Positions 4,652 to 5,385 of a stretch of DNA of 5,385 nt are shown piece by piece. Position 1 is the stretch's first letter, and every line of letters starts with the position of its first letter. Location of the stretch: the NCBI GenBank assembly GCA_031272415.1, contig JAISTU010000192.1, positions 1-5,385 of the forward strand. Direction: 5' to 3'. A program made the translations under genes and the position numbers. Origin of the DNA: Bacteroidales bacterium. GTDB lineage: Bacteria > Bacteroidota > Bacteroidia > Bacteroidales > WCHB1-69. The notes beneath the pieces were generated by a model. It was not told the origin of the DNA. It did not search any database and was given only the letters and a program-made list of their open reading frames with translations.

Positions 4652-5385
4652 ATGAATAAAAGAAGAATTACACTCACATTATTTATGCTGTTTTCATTAA
4701 CAGCCCTTGCACAGAACCTTGACACTGTATCTTTTACGCAGTTGCAAAAACAGATTTCACAGTTGCAATCTGAATTAAAAAGTCAAAAAAATGATTTTTC
4801 AAAACAAATTTTGACTGCTAACAAAGAAATAAAAGCATTGCAGGCAAGTACAAAACAACTCTCTCAAACGCAAGTACAAATTGCTGACAGTTTAGGGATA
4901 CAAATTGTTGAAAACGAGAAAAGTACAAATGAGCAAATAGCAAATGTTAAGACAAATCATACCACATTTCTACGCTGGGGAATTGTTGTAGGTATTGTTT
5001 TGTTGTTACTCTTTGTTGGCTTATTTTATTGGCTTTATAAGCGTCAAAAAGAAAATCGAAGTCATATTATTGCGCAATTAGAAAAGACAAAAGCAAGTAT
5101 TGACGAAAAATTGGTTGCAGAATTTGCCAAAAATGCAGAAGTAGGGACGCGATTAATCGCGTCCTTACAAACCGTTGCCACCGCCGAGCCTGACCATTCC
5201 CTTGCGATCAAACTTGCTGACGAAATCACGCTGATGGAACGCAATATCACGCTAATGGATGCATCAACAAAGGGTTTGAAGCAGTTAAACCGCTCTATCG
5301 GCAAACTGAAAGACAACCTTGCCGCCAATGGCTACGAGATTCCCGAACTGCTCGGCAAGCCCTACAACGAGGGAATGAAAGCGAT
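4652..5385 (+). CDS. membrane-anchored coiled-coil protein with GrpE-like domain (3' truncated by window)
   Basis: The first 244 residues are visible and the frame is still open at the window edge. Residues 1-20 form a Sec signal peptide (KRR, a hydrophobic core, cleavage probably after ALA20 before QN). Residues 27-100 are a Gln/Lys-rich coiled coil, predicted periplasmic. A membrane span lies at 108-128 (GIVVGIVLLLLFVGLFYWLY), followed by KRQKENR, so the rest should be cytosolic. The cytosolic part (138 onward) is helical and ends LAANGYEIPELLGKPYNEGMKA (223-244 at the edge), which lines up with the helix-to-beta transition and the G-x-PF/Y-DP..HEA region of GrpE nucleotide exchange factors. 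It starts 6 nt after the RT stop, so it belongs to the same operon. A palindromic repeat sits in frame at residues 164-172, and GC content rises sharply after it. The GrpE similarity is by eye. Confidence 0.7.
   Translation, partial: MNKRRITLTLFMLFSLTALAQNLDTVSFTQLQKQISQLQSELKSQKNDFSKQILTANKEIKALQASTKQLSQTQVQIADSLGIQIVENEKSTNEQIANVKTNHTTFLRWGIVVGIVLLLLFVGLFYWLYKRQKENRSHIIAQLEKTKASIDEKLVAEFAKNAEVGTRLIASLQTVATAEPDHSLAIKLADEITLMERNITLMDASTKGLKQLNRSIGKLKDNLAANGYEIPELLGKPYNEGMKA
5141..5168. repeat. REP-like palindrome inserted in frame in a gene
   Basis: GGACGCGATTAATCGCGTCC (5145-5164) is a perfect 20-bp palindrome. It extends outward with one G·T pair and three further pairs to 5141-5168, so it would form a strong 14-bp hairpin. 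It encodes VGTRLIASLQ within the cytosolic part of the GrpE-like protein. Very similar palindromes (GTAGAGACGCGAT...ATCGCGTCTC type) are, from memory, dispersed in many bacterial genomes, usually between genes. Here it is read through as coding sequence. Confidence 0.8.

Noticed and set aside
5062..5328. 88-codon reverse ORF at the window end
   Set aside because: It is the antisense shadow of the GrpE-like gene; part of it arises from the palindrome, which reads open on both strands.

Overview
The window looks like a chromosomal or mobile-element segment of a low-GC member of the Bacteroidota. This rests on the AT-rich composition, AT-rich ribosome binding regions without clear Shine-Dalgarno sequences, and a good match to the Bacteroidota -7 promoter box (TATCTTTG at 323-330). 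No species can be named.

Layout: 1-335 contains no convincing gene. It holds an arm of an imperfect inverted repeat, a C-run and a G-run that could pair, and an AT-rich promoter region. Transcription probably starts near 336 and runs through a leader of about 300 nt (336-643). The leader contains a terminator-like hairpin, two clean hairpins, a possible small ORF from 390, and a striking run of 18 C (529-546) in an otherwise AT-rich region. Four same-strand genes then follow with almost no spacing: a TerB-like protein (644-1156); a large protein with a J-domain-like N-terminus that lacks HPD and a multi-span membrane C-terminus (1153-3126, 4-nt ATGA overlap); a reverse transcriptase with a YRDD active site and a helical C-terminal extension (3131-4645, 4-nt gap); and the 5' part of a secreted-then-anchored coiled-coil protein whose cytosolic part resembles GrpE (4652 to the window end, 6-nt gap). 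The spacing argues for one operon.

Interpretation: a complete-looking RT sits between J-like and GrpE-like membrane proteins, with TerB in front and a structured poly-C leader upstream. The RT resembles the UG/Abi (DRT) defence clade rather than retrons, group II introns or DGRs, but its group cannot be fixed by eye. A working hypothesis is a membrane-associated, chaperone-linked RT defence system. The leader would serve either as the RT's non-coding RNA (a C-tract could template poly-dG) or as a phase-variable switch. Both roles are inference. The last gene also carries an in-frame palindromic repeat exactly where GC content jumps from about 31% to about 50%, which suggests a recombination junction; an Hsp70-type partner may lie just downstream of the window.
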